Shown one piece after another: positions 41,901 through 43,015 of a stretch of DNA of 43,015 nucleotides. Below the pieces are notes generated by a model. That model did not search any database. It was not told where the DNA came from and saw only the letters and a list, made by a program, of their open reading frames with translations. The stretch is from Defluviicoccus sp. (GTDB lineage: Bacteria > Pseudomonadota > Alphaproteobacteria > MPNO01). Positions within the stretch are counted from its first letter, which is position 1. The number at the start of each line of letters is the position of its first letter. A program made the position numbers and the translations under genes. The stretch lies in contig JAPPGP010000089.1 in assembly GCA_028821395.1 (NCBI GenBank), positions 1 to 43,015 of the forward strand. Reading direction: 5' to 3'.

Positions 41901-43015
41901 TTCACGGCGCCGGAGAACATCGTGTTGCGCCCGTCGACCGACTACTGGGTGGTGGTCGAGGCGGCATCCAGCGGGGGTGGACACGTATCCGTCAGCGGGA
42001 CCGACTCGGATGCGGAGGACGGCACCCCGGCGGTGGGCTGGAGCATCGACAATCGGGGATTGAGACGAGACCACGATTCGACCGGCAACTTCAGCGTGGA
42101 CACAGCGGGTCCCCATTCCTGGATGATCCGCGTCAACGGCAGCGCTAGGAGCAACACCCCCGCCACCGGCAAGCCGGAGATCCTGGGCGCCGCGGCGGTC
42201 GGCCACCGCCTGGAGGCGCGCCAGGGCTCGGTCGCGGACCCCGACGGGGTGCCCTCCGCCTTCGCCTACCGGTGGCTCCGGGTCGACGGCGGAACCGAGA
42301 CCGCGATCCCCGGCGCGACCGGGAGCGGCTACCGGCTGACCGCCGAAGACGAGGGCAGGCAGGTCAGGGTGGAGATGTCCTTCACCGACGACGAGGGAGC
42401 CGAGGAGACGCGCTTGAGCGACGCCTTCCCCCCGGACGGGCGGGTCGGGCCGGCGCCCCCGCCCGGCAGCGGCGGCGCGGCGCTGGTGAGCAATCTGGGC
42501 CAGACCGGGTCCGGCGGCCGGGAGATCGCTGGCTTCGACTTGGCCCAGAAGTTCACCACCGGCGCGAACCCCGCGGGCTACGCCCTGACCGGCGTCGACA
42601 TACGGCTCCTCACCCTCCCCGGCCCCGAGTCCGACGCGCCCCGGGTGCGCGTGGTCCGGCGGGCGGCGACGGGAAGCGGCCCGGACGTGGTCGCGAGGCT
42701 GGCCGCCGAGACGTCGCCGATCCCCGCCGCCGCGCAGGCCGCCTACACCTTCACCGCGTCGGCGGGCACCCTGCTGCGCCCCTCGACCGATTACTGGGTG
42801 GTGGTCGAGGCGGCGCCCGGCGGGGGCGGCGACATAACCGTCGCCACCGCCCTGTCGGATGAGGAGGACGCAGGCGCCGCGGCGGGCTGGAGCATCGACG
42901 ACCGGGGGCTGGAACGAAGCCGCGGGTCGACCGGCGACTTCGCCGCGGTCGAGGAGTCCCTGATGATCCGCATCGGCGGTCGCGCCGTCGTCGCCGCGGC
43001 GCCGGCCGCGGCGCC
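38958..43015 (+). CDS. Giant secreted repeat protein, 3' end beyond the window
   Basis: One frame stays open from ATG 38958 to the window end: 1352 codons and still open. Ribosome site GAGAGGGG is 6 nt upstream. A signal peptide is visible (positive start, core [16 protein letters not shown], cleavage near residue 37). After it comes a tandem array of two alternating domains. One is a choice-of-anchor R-like domain of about 170 residues (opening LVSNLGQ, containing [32 protein letters not shown], ending LMIRVNG). The other is an Ig-like domain of about 90 residues ([42 protein letters not shown]). Five of the first and four of the second are seen. The protein is probably surface-exposed or released, perhaps in adhesion. 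The array unit, period and similarity pattern are described separately. Confidence 0.85.
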   Translation, partial: MGWTLFANPASGFGGGRLAARLAPLLVLALWAAEAKAQSTVLVSTLGQPLNASVGVDTSDFAQRFTTGANVGGYTLASVELRLSAPPSTPGATVASAAPRVRVVGGAAAGSGSVEVASLTAETATIPVGDPATYTFTAPPNTALRPSTDYWLVIEAASSGGHSVTVAVTASDAEDATSAPGWSIDDGRLTRAQDSTGDFSARGQTFMIRVNGSTRDNTAAAGAPEIAGTATVGRRLRASRGSVADHDGVSPPFSYQWIRVDGATETEISGATASSYLLDAADLGKQVKVRLSFTDGGGAMETRTSDAYPAMGTVQAAPMPGTPGAALVSNLGQNLDGIGGVDTLDIAQKFTTGANAGGYTLSRVDLRLVTSTGIGTDTAAPRVRVVRRAPSGSDSVEVATLDAETPQLPVDAQSTYAFAAPESTALRPETDYWVVVEAASSGGGDVHLGATLSDAEDAGSAAGWSIDDRGFARSHGSTGAFFGNDAALMIRVNGGNRANTPATGTPEIAGTATEGERLQAGQGSVMDPDGVPSPFAYQWIRVDAGTETEIAGATASSYLLDAADVGTQVKVKLSFTDDFGTAETRTSEAFPPTGTVASAPQPDTPGAALVSNLGQLLDGTSPLASQDLAQKFTTGANVGGYTLASVELRLEAITADGADSAAPRVRVVGGAAAGSGSVEVASLTAETTTIPLGAAANYTFTATANVALRPSTPYWVVVEAASSGGGDVKVGSTDSDAEDAGSAAGWSIDDQFLTRADESTAAFSGFEGSLMIRVNGSARANTAATGTPAIAGTATEGERLQAGQGSVMDPDGVPPPFAYQWIRVDGGTDTEISGATSSSYLLDAADVGKRVKVRLSFTDDFGTVETGTSDPFPATGSVAAAPPPDTSVAALVSNVGQGIDLSASLGFDDVAQKFTTGANAGGYTLSSVDVSLSTNPGLGPDTAAPRVSVVGGAPTASGSVEVVRLTAGTPQLPAHATAAYPFTAPENIVLRPSTDYWVVVEAASSGGGHVSVSGTDSDAEDGTPAVGWSIDNRGLRRDHDSTGNFSVDTAGPHSWMIRVNGSARSNTPATGKPEILGAAAVGHRLEARQGSVADPDGVPSAFAYRWLRVDGGTETAIPGATGSGYRLTAEDEGRQVRVEMSFTDDEGAEETRLSDAFPPDGRVGPAPPPGSGGAALVSNLGQTGSGGREIAGFDLAQKFTTGANPAGYALTGVDIRLLTLPGPESDAPRVRVVRRAATGSGPDVVARLAAETSPIPAAAQAAYTFTASAGTLLRPSTDYWVVVEAAPGGGGDITVATALSDEEDAGAAAGWSIDDRGLERSRGSTGDFAAVEESLMIRIGGRAVVAAAPAAA
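39081..43015 (+). repeat. Tandem in-frame repeat array, 846-855 bp period
   Basis: Unit starts (the codon for Leu of LVSNLGQ) are at 39081, 39936, 40782, 41628 and 42483, giving periods of 855, 846, 846 and 855 bases, all multiples of three. Each complete unit encodes one choice-of-anchor R-like domain plus one Ig-like domain (Ig starts at 39627, 40473, 41319 and 42174). Unit 5 is cut by the window edge, and after its anchor domain (MIRIGG) the expected Ig linker is replaced by an Ala/Val-rich run. Identity between units is patchy and reaches near-perfect over about 100 bases (around 40490-40590 versus 41336-41436). Confidence 0.85.

Noticed and set aside
39081..43015. Repeats as a CRISPR or non-coding satellite array
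   Set aside because: The period is about 850 bp, all unit lengths are multiples of three, and the array encodes one continuous protein.

Overview
The window is about 43 kb of gene-dense, GC-rich chromosome. The gene families and their order suggest a heterotrophic alphaproteobacterium, possibly Rhodospirillales-like. The lineage is inferred, because there is no rRNA, tRNA or other firm taxonomic marker here. I see no CRISPR array, prophage or insertion sequence. Most genes are packed in runs with 4-nt ATGA or GTGA overlaps.

Layout. 290-1869 (+): a small cupin protein and a metallo-beta-lactamase-fold hydrolase. 1888-5634 (-): a LigI-like amidohydrolase followed by a complete DctPQM TRAP transporter. 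5705-6576 (+): a DUF4258/HTH toxin-antitoxin-like pair with a palindrome-rich promoter. 6633-8346: a secreted rhodanese facing purB. 8419-10082 (-): a MarR regulator with a Bcr/CflA-type exporter, divergent from a seven-gene + strand run (10208-17526). That run encodes a hydroxycinnamoyl-CoA hydratase/lyase-like crotonase, an alpha/beta hydrolase, a luciferase-like monooxygenase, an SDR and a three-subunit molybdenum hydroxylase. It looks like an uncharacterised catabolic operon and is the best candidate here for a new system.

17521-20622: a HAD hydrolase, an isochorismatase-type cysteine hydrolase, DUF1045, DUF1971 and a PNPOx-like protein. 20740-21820 (-): a VapBC45-like pair whose toxin frame is broken. 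21913-25873: histidine catabolism genes hutF, hutG and divergent hutI, with a DUF488 gene coupled to hutF. 25889-31479 (-): a TAXI binding protein, an orphan Mla-type ATPase, a DUF2461 protein, a UbiD decarboxylase, a 54-residue zinc ribbon and an MFS carrier. 31637-33684 (+): a PrpF/4-oxalomesaconate-tautomerase-like protein coupled to a second LigI-like hydrolase. 33618-38371 (-): leucine catabolism, with isovaleryl-CoA dehydrogenase and both methylcrotonyl-CoA carboxylase subunits. 38958 to the window end (+): the N-terminal 1352 residues of a very large secreted repeat protein that is still open at the edge.

Functionally the window is a catabolic island. It combines amino-acid breakdown (histidine, leucine) with several modules typical of aromatic or phenolic acid use (two PDC-hydrolase-like enzymes, a PrpF tautomerase, a UbiD decarboxylase, a HCHL-like enzyme with a MarR regulator, and TRAP/TAXI uptake parts). 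Two small toxin-antitoxin loci, one of them decayed, separate the modules.
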